A stretch of 64,000 bases of DNA from Candidatus Heimdallarchaeota archaeon (GTDB lineage Archaea; Asgardarchaeota; Heimdallarchaeia; Heimdallarchaeales; Kariarchaeaceae): NCBI GenBank assembly GCA_026702845.1, contig JADCLS010000019.1:61755-125754 (forward strand), read 5' to 3'. A model generated the notes under the pieces. That model had not been told where the DNA came from. It saw only the letters and a list, made by a program, of their open reading frames with translations, and did not search any database. Positions 16,093 through 25,606 of this stretch are shown piece after piece. The position numbers and the translations under genes are program-made. Each line of letters begins with the position of its first letter. The stretch's first letter is position 1.

Positions 16093-18675
16093 TTGAAATC
16101 TGAACTAGAAATTGCTAAGGAATTTGAGAGCAGGGGTCAGCTCGATGCAGCATTAAATATTATCAATAATAGTAAAAATGATGATGAAAATTTAAGAATT
16201 CTTGAAATACAGATACAGAACAAGAAAGGTAATTTTCATGTAGCTCTAGATAGGGCAAAAAGCTTGAAAGAACATGAACTTTCACTCTTAAATCATTTTC
16301 AATTGCTTATACAGTTATCATACTTGTTTTTAGCAATTGGTGAGAAAAATGAATCCGAGAAATATCTTGAAAAACTAGAGAGTAATAGTCAATTTAAACA
16401 ACAGATAAAACAAGATCATACTTTATTTGGCTCTTACCTAATGTTAAAAGGGGTAATTATAGAAAGAAATCAATTAAACAAGGCATTAAAATATTACTCA
16501 AATGCCATAAAAAGCTTTGACAGAGGAAATGATTTAACTCAAAAATCAATGGCATATCAGAAATTGGCTAATATCTTTCAGAAACAAAATAAATTTGAAA
16601 AGGCTAGTTTTTACTTGAATAAAAATTTGATGATTTTAAGAGTTATCGAGGATAGATACGGTATATTGGAAAATCTTAACATTTTGGGAATAATAAAAGC
16701 TAAGCAAGGCAAATATGAGGAAGCTCAGAAAATTCTTGAAGAATGTAGAGATGTTGGAGAAGAATTGAAAAATTATCAGAAACTAGCAAAGATATACAAT
16801 AATTTGGCAAATATAATGCGTATAAAAGGTGACTTATTGGAATCTTCCATATATTTTCAACAGGCAACTGAATTTGCTTACAAAGTAGGAGATTTTAGAA
16901 CCCTAAATATTGCTACTATGAATTTGGGGTCAATACATCTAGATAAGGGTGATATTGATGCTGCAATTAATACATATGCTAAAGTGATGGCAGAAGTTGA
17001 GAATTACGAAGATAAAAACATATTATCAATTATTATTAATAATTTAGGTCTAGCATATGAGAAGAAAGGGGAATTAAGTAATGCTTTAGAGTATTATCTA
17101 AGAAGTTTGTCAATAAGACAGGAATTAGAAAATCAGGAATCAATTGCTATCACGATGGAACATGTTGGTAATGTTTATCTTCTGAGAGGTCAGCTAGACC
17201 TAGCGTTCGACTATTTAATCAAGTCCTCAAAAATATTAGAAAAACTAGATAATCAGAAAAACCTTTCAGAGGTTTATCACAAATTGGGTCTAATATATCA
17301 AAAAATGGAGAATATTGCTGAAGCGGAAAAATTCTTTATCAAAGGGTTATCAATCGCTGAACAAATCGGTAATCCTCTAAATATATCCCAAATACTCTTT
17401 CATCTAATTCTCTTTCTTCATAGCCAGGATCTTCATTATGAAAAATATCTGCTCAAGTTTGAATCTATTGCAACATCAACTAATAATAAAATAATAATAA
17501 CCCAATTCAAGGTTATAAAAGGTATCATACTGCAATCCAGTCATAAAATCGCTCAGAAAGCAGAAGCAAATAATTTATTTGAAGAAGTTTTAACAACAAA
17601 TTTAGTTGATTTTGAGCTGACAGTATTTGCAATGATTAATTTATGTGAATTTCTTCTTCTTGAGTTGAAAACAACTGAAAATAATGATACTCTCATTGAA
17701 TTACAATCCCTAGTGAATAAATTATTTGAATTGGCAACTGATCAAGAAAATTATACCATAATTGCTGAGACACTTATTATAAAATCAAAACTCTTATTAT
17801 TACAAAATCAATTGAGTCAGGCCGAGGAACTAGTGAACCAGGCAATATCCATTGGTAAAGAAAGGAATATCAATTATTTATTATCTAAAGCGAATTTTGT
17901 CAAGGAAGAAATGAATTTGATAATTGAAAAGTGGAAAAACATCACATTGAGCAAATTATCATTGAAAGAAAAATTAGATGAAATTCAACTCCCAGATTAT
18001 CTTCAACGTATCCATCTAATTGAGGAAGGAACAGAACACTTCGTTCATGATCTAAAAAATATGCTTCAAATCAATCTTGCAGTAGCTGGAGCATTGGCAG
18101 TTGAAGATACACTTTCAACAGATATGAAAAAATATATTAAAATTCTGGAGTTATCTGGAAAGCAAATCCAACTTCAGTTATCCAATTATATGACAACTAG
18201 AAAATTGAAGGATGGACAATTCAATATCAATTTAGAAGAGATAAATTTAAGTGAATTACTCTATGAGAAGCTAGAATTATATGAAATTAAATTTCGATCA
18301 AATGATATTGAATTAGAAATTCATGGATTAGATACTGATAGTAAAATCTGCTCTGATCGATTTTTAATAGGCTTGATTTTGGATAACTTAATTCAAAATG
18401 CCATTAAATTTTCTCCTAATAACTCAATAATAAAAATGTCAATCTCAGAAAAAAATTTTTCTATTTGTAATGGAGGACCTCCTATTTTATCTGAAGATCA
18501 AGAAAAAATATTCAAGAAGTATCTACAGTTAAATACAGGTAGAAAAAGAAATGCAGGATTTGGGTTAGGGCTTGCATTATGTTATCAGGCAATATCAAAA
18601 TTGGGAGGAAAAATTGATATTATCTCTCCTATTCCAAATCAAGAAGATGGTGTCTGTTTTTCAGTTAGATTCTAA
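16093..18675 (+). CDS. TPR-repeat sensor histidine kinase, cytosolic
   Basis: 860 residues without a signal peptide or membrane helix. Residues about 5-620 are an array of tetratricopeptide helices (for example NNLGLAYEKKGELSNALEYY, HKLGLIYQKMENIAEAEKFF). Residues about 640-700 are a dimerisation helix with FVHDLKN, where H652 is the likely phosphorylated histidine. Residues about 745-860 are an ATPase domain with N-box DNLIQNAIKFSP and G-box GFGLGLALCYQ. TTG at 16093 is the start, since TAA lies five codons upstream. No response regulator is adjacent. The TPR array is expected to bind a peptide or protein; the secreted peptide gene just upstream is the natural candidate. Confidence 0.85.
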   Translation: MKSELEIAKEFESRGQLDAALNIINNSKNDDENLRILEIQIQNKKGNFHVALDRAKSLKEHELSLLNHFQLLIQLSYLFLAIGEKNESEKYLEKLESNSQFKQQIKQDHTLFGSYLMLKGVIIERNQLNKALKYYSNAIKSFDRGNDLTQKSMAYQKLANIFQKQNKFEKASFYLNKNLMILRVIEDRYGILENLNILGIIKAKQGKYEEAQKILEECRDVGEELKNYQKLAKIYNNLANIMRIKGDLLESSIYFQQATEFAYKVGDFRTLNIATMNLGSIHLDKGDIDAAINTYAKVMAEVENYEDKNILSIIINNLGLAYEKKGELSNALEYYLRSLSIRQELENQESIAITMEHVGNVYLLRGQLDLAFDYLIKSSKILEKLDNQKNLSEVYHKLGLIYQKMENIAEAEKFFIKGLSIAEQIGNPLNISQILFHLILFLHSQDLHYEKYLLKFESIATSTNNKIIITQFKVIKGIILQSSHKIAQKAEANNLFEEVLTTNLVDFELTVFAMINLCEFLLLELKTTENNDTLIELQSLVNKLFELATDQENYTIIAETLIIKSKLLLLQNQLSQAEELVNQAISIGKERNINYLLSKANFVKEEMNLIIEKWKNITLSKLSLKEKLDEIQLPDYLQRIHLIEEGTEHFVHDLKNMLQINLAVAGALAVEDTLSTDMKKYIKILELSGKQIQLQLSNYMTTRKLKDGQFNINLEEINLSELLYEKLELYEIKFRSNDIELEIHGLDTDSKICSDRFLIGLILDNLIQNAIKFSPNNSIIKMSISEKNFSICNGGPPILSEDQEKIFKKYLQLNTGRKRNAGFGLGLALCYQAISKLGGKIDIISPIPNQEDGVCFSVRF

Positions 18676-18705
18676 TCTCATTGAGCAACTAAAAGTGTAG
18701 TAGTA

Positions 18706-18816
18706 ATGATTCTCCCTAAGGCCGATATAGAGGTAGATGCTCCTGAGGTATTTATTTATGATGAGAAAATATATCATATATATGCAGTCAACATTAGCCT
18801 TGAGCTGAATCATTAA
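18706..18816 (+). pseudogene. relic of an acyl-CoA dehydrogenase 3' end
   Basis: A 36-codon frame from ATG 18706 reads DIEVDAPEVFIYDEKIY, against DIETDAPEAFVDEEKIY at the end of the intact dehydrogenase. The rest of that protein is missing here. It is either the last trace of a second dehydrogenase copy or a fragment left by insertion of the peptide and TPR-kinase segment. Confidence 0.65.
18724..18777 (+). repeat. direct repeat, copy B
   Basis: Partner of the repeat at 15327-15380, same orientation, about 3.4 kb apart; identical 14-base core at 18735-18748. Confidence 0.8.
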
Positions 18817-18840
18817 GAGGGAAGATACTGAGAGATATCC

Positions 18841-19278
18841 ATGTCTTACAGAGTAAATAGCATTGGTGAAGTTCGAAAATCACATGATGGAATCTCAATA
18901 GTCATTTTTGAGCCATATAGGCCTGCAATGAAGGAATTGGACAAATTTAGTCATATTATAGTTATATGGTGGATTTCTGGGAATGACAATGAGAGAGCAA
19001 GAAAAAACTTGCAAGATGTACCTCCATTTGAGACAGCCCCTATGACAGGTGTGTTTGCTTCCAGATCTCCAGCAAGACCCAATCCCATTGGCATTACCGT
19101 TGTACAGGCTACAAGGATAGATATGCATTCAGGAGTAATTAAGATTAAACGAATTGACGCCTTTGATAAATCCCCTATTTTAGATCTGAAAGGATATTTT
19201 CCGCCAAGTGATCGAGTAAAAGATCCACAATGGCCTGATTTTTACAAAAGTCTACCTGAGTGGTATCCTGACATTTAG
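18841..19278 (+). CDS. trmO: tRNA (adenine(37)-N6)-methyltransferase, TrmO family
   Basis: 145 residues of the TsaA/UPF0066 family, which N6-methylates the t6A at position 37 of certain tRNAs using SAM. The family signature GVFASRSPARPNPIG spans residues 70-84, preceded by FSHIIVIWW and followed by the DLKGYFPPSD element near the C-terminus. Length and motif order match compact archaeal members. No other tRNA modification gene is adjacent. Confidence 0.88.
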   Translation: MSYRVNSIGEVRKSHDGISIVIFEPYRPAMKELDKFSHIIVIWWISGNDNERARKNLQDVPPFETAPMTGVFASRSPARPNPIGITVVQATRIDMHSGVIKIKRIDAFDKSPILDLKGYFPPSDRVKDPQWPDFYKSLPEWYPDI

Positions 19279-19376
19279 GCCAAAATTGAATAATTCGGTG
19301 TTACAAATGCCCTATTAAATGATATTATCTAAAAAATATATGGTATATTTATATGGAGGATATACTCTGTGAATTC

Positions 19377-19703
19377 ATGTCAAATGAGTATATCACTGTA
19401 GAAGTAAGTGAGGCAACTGCATCTCTTGCACGTAGGGTTGTACTAAGCTTTACAGCAGTTGGAATAGTATTATTGATTATTTCAACTATTGCATTCATTG
19501 ATGGAAATGATGATGTTGCCATTCCCACTGTAATTGCTGGATTTGGGGTAATTGTTCTGGGTATCCTGATCTATATGATTATTGCATTGATCGGTAGTAT
19601 GAAGAGCTCAGAAGCACAAATGATCGCCAAGAGAATAGCCATTATTCTACCTTCCACCCTCGCATTTTTCTTTTTACTATTATGGGTTCTTGGAGGAATA
19701 TAA
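19377..19703 (+). CDS. small membrane protein with three helices
   Basis: 108 residues from ATG 19377, with hydrophobic segments at about 19-40, 46-72 and 83-107 and a short polar N-terminus. An earlier in-frame ATG at 19353 exists, but the TATATTTA box at 19344-19351 is centred about 29 bases before 19377 and would overlap the upstream start region, so 19377 is preferred. No family is recognised. Confidence 0.55.
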   Translation: MSNEYITVEVSEATASLARRVVLSFTAVGIVLLIISTIAFIDGNDDVAIPTVIAGFGVIVLGILIYMIIALIGSMKSSEAQMIAKRIAIILPSTLAFFFLLLWVLGGI

Positions 19704-19773
19704 TTCTAATAGGTAATGTGCACGTTGCATAGAATTTTATAGCATGAAGGGCCTAGGTATTCTGTAGATAAAA

Positions 19774-20958
19774 ATGAAAATTCTAGCATTAAGTGATACA
19801 CATGGAAATTTCTCCAGTATTAATGGATTAGTTGATAAACACCAAGCAGATGTGGTTTTACATTGTGGTGATGTCAGCTTTCTTAACTATCAACATTTAG
19901 ATCAATACCCAAGCAGAGAGTTAGCTCTCAATATTAAACACTGGCATGCTGTACCAGATGATATTCGCAAGCGGGTTTGGGATATGAGTAAAGATGAGAA
20001 GATAGAAATAATTCATAAATATAAAGTAATGGGAGATTTGGACGATTACATCGCGGGAAAGAAAGAATTCAATGTCCCTATTCATGTTATTTGGGGAAAT
20101 CATGAGAACAATCAGTTAATCAGAAAATTCTTGAAAAAGGAGATTGTTATACCTAACTTCAATCTACTCACCTTCGAGGGTGTAGAAATTGCAGATAAAT
20201 TATCAATATTTGGTATTGGAGGTAATTTTTCTCTGAAACATTTCTATAAAAAACCTTTCTCAGATGAGTTTTATCCTTTCATGTCTTTTGAAGAGTGGGC
20301 AAGAGTTACAACTCACATCAAACGAGCCCGAAAGAAATATCATAACATTTGGATGATGACACATGTATCTCCAGGTAAAGAACCAGTGCTTGAACAATTC
20401 TCAACTAGGTTAAAACCTCAATTATGGTTCTCAGGGCATATGGGTGCTCCTCTACCGCAACAGTACTCTTCATTTACGTTGTTTGATGATTATGAATTAC
20501 ATGATCGTTTGAAATATCATGTAGAATTTGCCCGGAAGATGTTGTTGAAAAATCTGACATCTTGGAAGAGATTAGTACGGGATATTGCGATTATCAATGA
20601 AACAACAACTCCTGACCTAAGTAAATTAGAAATTCTAGAATTACTTCCTGAATATAATGGAGAAGAAAAGTACATGAATATGCTTTATAGTATCTATCAT
20701 GCAAAATTTCATGATCGGGAAATTGACCCACCTTACCCAAGTAAGGAATCATATTCAATTATGAAAGGAACTGAATATCTATTAGATATCGTTGTTGAAC
20801 CTGAAGAGATTACAGTAGACAATTATTTCGGAAGGAAACGTGCTGCTGTTGTCAAGCAAACTAATTATATCAATCTTCCAGATGTTCCTGATGGCTATGT
20901 AACTCTAGAATCTGATAATATGAAACAATTTGACATTGTGAGTTATGGAAGAATTTAG
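19774..20958 (+). CDS. calcineurin-like metallophosphoesterase
   Basis: The five metal-binding motifs are in order: SDTHG (D8, H10), CGDVS (D33), WGNHE (N109, H110), MTHVSPG (H197) and FSGHMG (H222). This predicts a dimetal phosphoesterase acting in the cytosol. The C-terminal 160 residues after the catalytic core are not recognised and make the protein longer than simple family members. Its last four bases overlap the end of the convergent membrane-protein gene. Substrate unknown. Confidence 0.85.
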   Translation: MKILALSDTHGNFSSINGLVDKHQADVVLHCGDVSFLNYQHLDQYPSRELALNIKHWHAVPDDIRKRVWDMSKDEKIEIIHKYKVMGDLDDYIAGKKEFNVPIHVIWGNHENNQLIRKFLKKEIVIPNFNLLTFEGVEIADKLSIFGIGGNFSLKHFYKKPFSDEFYPFMSFEEWARVTTHIKRARKKYHNIWMMTHVSPGKEPVLEQFSTRLKPQLWFSGHMGAPLPQQYSSFTLFDDYELHDRLKYHVEFARKMLLKNLTSWKRLVRDIAIINETTTPDLSKLEILELLPEYNGEEKYMNMLYSIYHAKFHDREIDPPYPSKESYSIMKGTEYLLDIVVEPEEITVDNYFGRKRAAVVKQTNYINLPDVPDGYVTLESDNMKQFDIVSYGRI

Positions 20959-21518
20959 AGTTGTTTTCGCAATCTAAGAATTATATAAAAACCCAAACCA
21001 ATAAGAGTTACTGAATATTCAACATAGACAACGATCCATTTAACAGATTCTGTAATATTTAGAAGTGGGATAAGATAGCTTGGGTATGTAGTAGGATTAT
21101 TATAGATCAACAAGGCCCAGAGATCCTCAAACGCATCTAAACTACGAGAAAGCACTGTTAAGGCCATACCGAGTAAAGTAACTTTTCTTGCCGTCTTATG
21201 TAATTCAAACTGTTTGTAAAGGAGAAGGTTAATACTTAAAAATAGTACAAAACCAGCAAGAATGAATAGATAATCAAGAGTAGTAAGTAATCTAACCTCA
21301 TTCATATATCCATTCCAACTATTTAAGATTATGTCGACTTCTTCTCTTGTTTCAGCTTGTTGAAGATCAGTGGTTGAATATCCTGATTGCTCGATTTTTG
21401 CAGAGATGGGGACAAACCCAGCTGCAATAATAATTGAATATACCACGAAACTTATCAAAATGATCAAGAGAAGCTTTTTATCAGTGATTTTAGTTGATAA
21501 GGAGTCGATGAATGACAT
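20955..21518 (-). CDS. integral membrane protein, four helices
   Basis: 187 residues with hydrophobic segments at about 20-40, 78-102, 112-130 and 158-182; an extracellular loop of about 35 residues follows the first. It ends with a basic tail (LRLRKQL). No family is recognised. Its 3' end overlaps the convergent phosphoesterase gene by four bases; it lies downstream of tex on the same strand, 55 bases away. Confidence 0.5.
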   Translation of the reverse strand: MSFIDSLSTKITDKKLLLIILISFVVYSIIIAAGFVPISAKIEQSGYSTTDLQQAETREEVDIILNSWNGYMNEVRLLTTLDYLFILAGFVLFLSINLLLYKQFELHKTARKVTLLGMALTVLSRSLDAFEDLWALLIYNNPTTYPSYLIPLLNITESVKWIVVYVEYSVTLIGLGFYIILRLRKQL

Positions 21519-21573
21519 AATTCAAGAATAAATTTCAGTAATATATTTATTCGCATCAACAGGTAGTTTTTCT

Positions 21574-23691
21574 TTATAATTTGCCTACCAGCTTTAAGCC
21601 AATACGTTTTTTTTCTAGATCTAACTGAATTACTTCAACTTTCACCCTCTCACCGACGTTTATAAATTGGTGGATGTTTGTTATATATTGATCTGACAAT
21701 TTAGATATATGAATCAATCCGTTTTCTTTAATCCCTAAATCAATAAAGGCACCAAAATCAAGTACATTTCTGACTATTCCCGTTTTGATGTCTCCTATTT
21801 CCAAATCTGCAATAGTAGATATTTTTTCATCAAATTTCATAATTTTTGAGGATCCTCGTGGATCTAAGCCATAATCTATCAATTCAGAGATGATATCCTC
21901 AACGATTTTTGGACCTACTTCATCAGTAATATATTTTGAAGTAGAAATAGCAGTCAGTTTGATCTCTCTATCTTCCTTGGATACTTTCTCAATATTATTT
22001 ATTTTGGAATCTTGAATAATTTGGTTGGCAATTTGATAATGCTCAGGATGAATCATTGTTGCATCCAATGGATTGCTTGAATCTTTTAGTCTCAAAAATC
22101 CTACTGCCTGAGTAAATGTCTTCTCTCCAAGACCTTTAACCTTCCTTAAATCATCTAAAGAATTAAATCTATTAATATTCCGATATTCAACAATTCGTTG
22201 GGCCACACGATCATTTAATCCAGAAATATGTTTTAGCCCTTCTTTAGAGGATTGGAGGAGATCAATACCCACCTGATTAATACAAGAATCAACAACAAAC
22301 TCTAGAGCTTCTTTCAGGGCTTTTTCATCCACATCATGCTGATATTGTCCGATTCCTAACGAGGAGGGATCTACTTTGATCAATTCTCCCAATGGGTCAA
22401 GAACACGTCTTGCAAGTGAGATTGCTCCTCTCACACCAGATTCTAGATCTGGAAATTCTTCCTGAGCTAGTTTTGATGCACTATATACACTTGCCCCATC
22501 CTCAGAAATAATATCTAAAGGAAGATTATGTTTAGATAGAACCTCTTTCTGTAAAAATTTTCGAGTTTCCTGAGATGCTGTTCCATTTCCCAAGACGAGA
22601 TATCCTACTTGATAATTCTTTATCAATCCAAGAATTATCTCCTTTGCTTGCTCTGTATCTTCCTTAGGTGGGGTGGGATAGATGGTAGTTGTTTTCAGGA
22701 GATTTCCCCTTTTATCAACAATAGCTACTTTACATCCAGAACGAAATCCTGGATCAATTGCCAAGACCACAGTGGGATTGATTGGTGGCTGTAATAGTAA
22801 TTGTTGTAGATTGTTTTTGAATACTGTTATTGCTCTCTCATCAGCTTTTTGTTTCAAATCTGCTATAGCTGCGTTTTTTGCCCTAGACTGAAGTAATCGT
22901 TTGATACCATCTTCAACTCCTCTTTGGTACAATTGATGATATTGTTTAGGTGGAGAATAAAATTTCTGAGATAAAATTTGTTGCTGAATGATTCCTAAAT
23001 CTGGAGATAGCTTTAATGAGATAATTTTTTCTTTTTCTGCTCTTAACAGAGCTTGAATTTGATGAGGTTTGATCCTATTAAGCTGTCCGGTAATACGAGT
23101 GAGAGACTCATACACACCATTTTCATCTTTTTCCTGATTGTAGGAAATCGTCATTACACTATTCAATACAACTTCCTTTGCAATATGATGACATTTAGGA
23201 AAATTTATCGCTTCTTCTGCAACAATATCCAGGCTTGCTGCAATTATTTCTTTTCTATTACCAGATATGTTGTTAATCGTATTTTCCAAATCCCCTTTTT
23301 TTCTACCTAGAATAATATCAGCTACAGGTTGAAGTCCCATCTCTCGGGCAATGGATGCCCTTGTTTTTCGTTTTGATTTGTATGGTTGCATTATTTCATC
23401 AACTTCTTTGACAATGTCTGCTTGGTTGATGGCTAAAATTAGTTCATCTGATAATTCACCCGATTCTTGTAATTTCTCTATGGCCCTACTCTTTGCCTCA
23501 ATTAAATTTCTTACAGCGATAACTCTTTTCTGAATAATTGCTAATTGTTCTGCCTCTAATCCTCCTGTCATGTCCTTGCGATATCTAGCAATATAATGCA
23601 GGGTGTTTCCCTCATCAAATAATCGTATAGTTTTCTCTAATTGTTTTTGATCAAGTGATAATTCTTGAGACAATTTCTCTAAGAGTTCCAT
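21574..23691 (-). CDS. tex: Tex-family RNA-binding transcription accessory protein
   Basis: 705 residues, normal for Tex, the prokaryotic relative of eukaryotic Spt6. The N-terminal helical region (HYIARYRKDMTGGL) is followed by a YqgF/RNase H-like domain beginning at about 310 (VVLAIDPGFRSGCKVAIVD), a helix-hairpin-helix pair at about 485-545 (HISGLNDRVAQRIVEYR, LRKVKGLGEKTF) and a C-terminal S1 RNA-binding domain at about 630-705 (GIVRNVLDFGAFIDLG). It probably binds nucleic acid in complex with RNA polymerase. Tex is mainly bacterial, so this may be an old transfer. Confidence 0.93.
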   Translation of the reverse strand: MELLEKLSQELSLDQKQLEKTIRLFDEGNTLHYIARYRKDMTGGLEAEQLAIIQKRVIAVRNLIEAKSRAIEKLQESGELSDELILAINQADIVKEVDEIMQPYKSKRKTRASIAREMGLQPVADIILGRKKGDLENTINNISGNRKEIIAASLDIVAEEAINFPKCHHIAKEVVLNSVMTISYNQEKDENGVYESLTRITGQLNRIKPHQIQALLRAEKEKIISLKLSPDLGIIQQQILSQKFYSPPKQYHQLYQRGVEDGIKRLLQSRAKNAAIADLKQKADERAITVFKNNLQQLLLQPPINPTVVLAIDPGFRSGCKVAIVDKRGNLLKTTTIYPTPPKEDTEQAKEIILGLIKNYQVGYLVLGNGTASQETRKFLQKEVLSKHNLPLDIISEDGASVYSASKLAQEEFPDLESGVRGAISLARRVLDPLGELIKVDPSSLGIGQYQHDVDEKALKEALEFVVDSCINQVGIDLLQSSKEGLKHISGLNDRVAQRIVEYRNINRFNSLDDLRKVKGLGEKTFTQAVGFLRLKDSSNPLDATMIHPEHYQIANQIIQDSKINNIEKVSKEDREIKLTAISTSKYITDEVGPKIVEDIISELIDYGLDPRGSSKIMKFDEKISTIADLEIGDIKTGIVRNVLDFGAFIDLGIKENGLIHISKLSDQYITNIHQFINVGERVKVEVIQLDLEKKRIGLKLVGKL

Positions 23692-23747
23692 ATTTTATAA
23701 TTATTTGCCAATTTTATCAATGTGGCAGTTCAAAACTAATTTAATGA

Positions 23748-24077
23748 TCATTGGTTGAATTTTTGATTATATTCTATCAGAAGTGATGAGAGCTTATCAA
23801 CTAATGCCTTCTCATCATCAGAATATAGCCCATCCAAAAGTGCAGTATTTTGTGTTTCCATTACAATTTTTGCTGCTATTCCGTTGAGCATACCAAAATC
23901 ATTGTCATCAATTACTCCATCTTCTTGTGCTTTCTCAAGTGTAGAGAAATATTCTTCTAGGCCAATTTTTACATTATTTAGTACTGTTTGCTCATCATCT
24001 GTAATTATTCCATCTCTTTTAGCAACTTCTGCCATTTTGGATAAAATTCCTTTGAATAAATCATCATTAGAGGTCAT
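23748..24077 (-). CDS. TerB-like small protein (paralogue 1)
   Basis: 109 residues, acidic and helical, built from three repeats of a motif like DGIITDDEQTVL, DGVIDDNDFGML and DGLYSDDEKALV. This is the DG-x-x-(S/T/D)-x-(D/E)-E pattern of TerB-like domains, which bind metals or partner proteins; canonical EF-hand positions 1 and 3 are absent. Neighbour 24167-24502 and the distant gene at 43801-44124 are paralogues. A TATA-like box at 24101-24109 sits about 27 bases before the ATG, so it is transcribed separately. Confidence 0.6.
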   Translation of the reverse strand: MTSNDDLFKGILSKMAEVAKRDGIITDDEQTVLNNVKIGLEEYFSTLEKAQEDGVIDDNDFGMLNGIAAKIVMETQNTALLDGLYSDDEKALVDKLSSLLIEYNQKFNQ

Positions 24078-24100
24078 ACTTATGCATTATTTGTGGCAAA

Positions 24101-24109
24101 TTATAATAG
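24101..24109 (-). promoter_or_regulatory. TATA box of TerB-like paralogue 1
   Basis: On the minus strand CTATTATAA is centred about 27 bases before the ATG at 24077, predicting a leaderless message. Confidence 0.5.
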
Positions 24110-24166
24110 TACTTGCATCTTGAAGTATTTTAGCAATTTTTTTAAGATTATATTGTAAATTCATTA

Positions 24167-24502
24167 TTATTTCTTAGGTTGCTTCTCAGTATACTCTTTT
24201 AACAACTGTGTCAATTTATGAATTAGTTGTTTTTCATCATGAGTTACTATTCCATCTAGTAATGCAGTCTTCTCACTTTGATGAACAATTTTAGCTGCAA
24301 TACCATTCAAGGTTGTGTATTCATTGAAATCAATAACATCATCTTCCATAGCTTGATCTAGATACTGAAAATACTCATCTATACCAATATTTACTGTTTG
24401 TAGAATTGCCTCTTCATCAGGGGTAACGATACCGTCTTTTAGTGCAACTTCTCCAAGATTCACAAGCACCTTATTGAAAAGTTTATCTCTATCAGTATTC
24501 AT
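24167..24502 (-). CDS. TerB-like small protein (paralogue 2)
   Basis: 111 residues. Aligns along its whole length with the next gene downstream: shared DGIVTPDEEAIL, GIDEYFQYLDQA, LNGIAAKIV and TALLDGI segments. The two lie 89 bases apart in the same direction, each with its own TATA-like box (here at 24524-24533), so they arose by tandem duplication but are promoted separately. Cytosolic. Role unknown; TerB-like domains elsewhere sense metals or stress or act as protein adaptors. Confidence 0.6.
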   Translation of the reverse strand: MNTDRDKLFNKVLVNLGEVALKDGIVTPDEEAILQTVNIGIDEYFQYLDQAMEDDVIDFNEYTTLNGIAAKIVHQSEKTALLDGIVTHDEKQLIHKLTQLLKEYTEKQPKK

Positions 24503-24537
24503 AATAAACGTATTTGTGTATAATAATATATAATTTA

Positions 24538-25506
24538 TTACTCTTTTATAGCTAACTGAGATTTTATCAATTTGATTATTTCCACATCATGTTCTAATAC
24601 CCAATTCATCATGTATCTTGCTTGTCTGGCATATTTTAGTTCGTTTAACTCGATGAAGAAAAGAAGGAAACTCACATTGATTAGAACCATTATATTTGGG
24701 AAGAGTAATATTTCTACTTCAGTAATGTCCTCATATGCTGCAATAAATGGTAAAAAACCCTTTAACCATAACTCTTTATTGATTATATCACTTTGAATAG
24801 ATTTATTGAGTATTGAATTAGAGAAATAACATACATCAACAATTTTATACTCAAAACATGCAAGATCAAAATCTATGATTGATTTAATTGTTTTCTTATC
24901 AACAATTATATTTCCCAGATGATAATCTCTGTGAATTAGCTGTTTTTCAAGGTGAGAATTGAAGATTTTATTAATATTGTCAACAATGAGAGATCGAAGT
25001 GGTAAAAACTCATTTTGCATTACTTTGTCAGCCCTTGTAATGATTGTGTCAAACTGGCCAATAAGTTTCTCCAGAGTATGATCTGGAGAATTTTGTATCT
25101 CAAATGGGTATTTCATTTTTCTAAATACTGCATGTAATCGATTTAGCATTGTTCCGATTTTTTTCATCCAAGTTTCAATTTCAATTTCAGTTTGGTAATT
25201 GATCGTTCTGCCAGATATATACTCATACATGCAATAAGCGATATTACCAGATTCAAGATAGTCTCCCGCAGATTTTGTGGCTATCATTTGACTAACAGGG
25301 ATATTATGCCGTTTTAATTCATTTAATAACTCTCTTTCAATCTTTAATATATGCTTTCCATTAATATTTTTCTTCTTTAAAACGTACTCAAAATTATCAC
25401 AACGTAGAATCAAGAAAGCATTATTTTCATTATTATTATCATAAAAATCCTTATTCTGTGTAATATCTATACAATCATTTACTTCCCAGTTCGATAGAAT
25501 TTCCAC
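24538..25506 (-). CDS. APH-family small-molecule kinase
   Basis: 322 residues of the aminoglycoside phosphotransferase/choline kinase fold. The catalytic loop LIHRDYHLGNIIVD (about residue 187) and the metal-binding IIDFDLA (about 207) are intact, as is an N-terminal lobe with ILRCDNFEYVLKKK. GTG at 25506 is the start. Members phosphorylate choline, homoserine, sugars or drugs; the true substrate cannot be told. It stands alone between the TerB-like pair and the divergent disrupted surface gene. Confidence 0.8.
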   Translation of the reverse strand: MEILSNWEVNDCIDITQNKDFYDNNNENNAFLILRCDNFEYVLKKKNINGKHILKIERELLNELKRHNIPVSQMIATKSAGDYLESGNIAYCMYEYISGRTINYQTEIEIETWMKKIGTMLNRLHAVFRKMKYPFEIQNSPDHTLEKLIGQFDTIITRADKVMQNEFLPLRSLIVDNINKIFNSHLEKQLIHRDYHLGNIIVDKKTIKSIIDFDLACFEYKIVDVCYFSNSILNKSIQSDIINKELWLKGFLPFIAAYEDITEVEILLFPNIMVLINVSFLLFFIELNELKYARQARYMMNWVLEHDVEIIKLIKSQLAIKE

Positions 25507-25606
25507 AAATTATCATACATATTAATACATAAGTAAATATGGGTTGAACTAGAAAAATTTTTCTCACCTTTATACAAGAGAAAAATTGCATTCTACCTTT
25601 CAGTTT

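Noticed and set aside
23748..24502. EF-hand calcium-binding proteins
   Set aside because: The DG-x-I-x-x-x-E half of the loop is present, but positions 1 and 3 are not acidic; a TerB-like assignment fits better.
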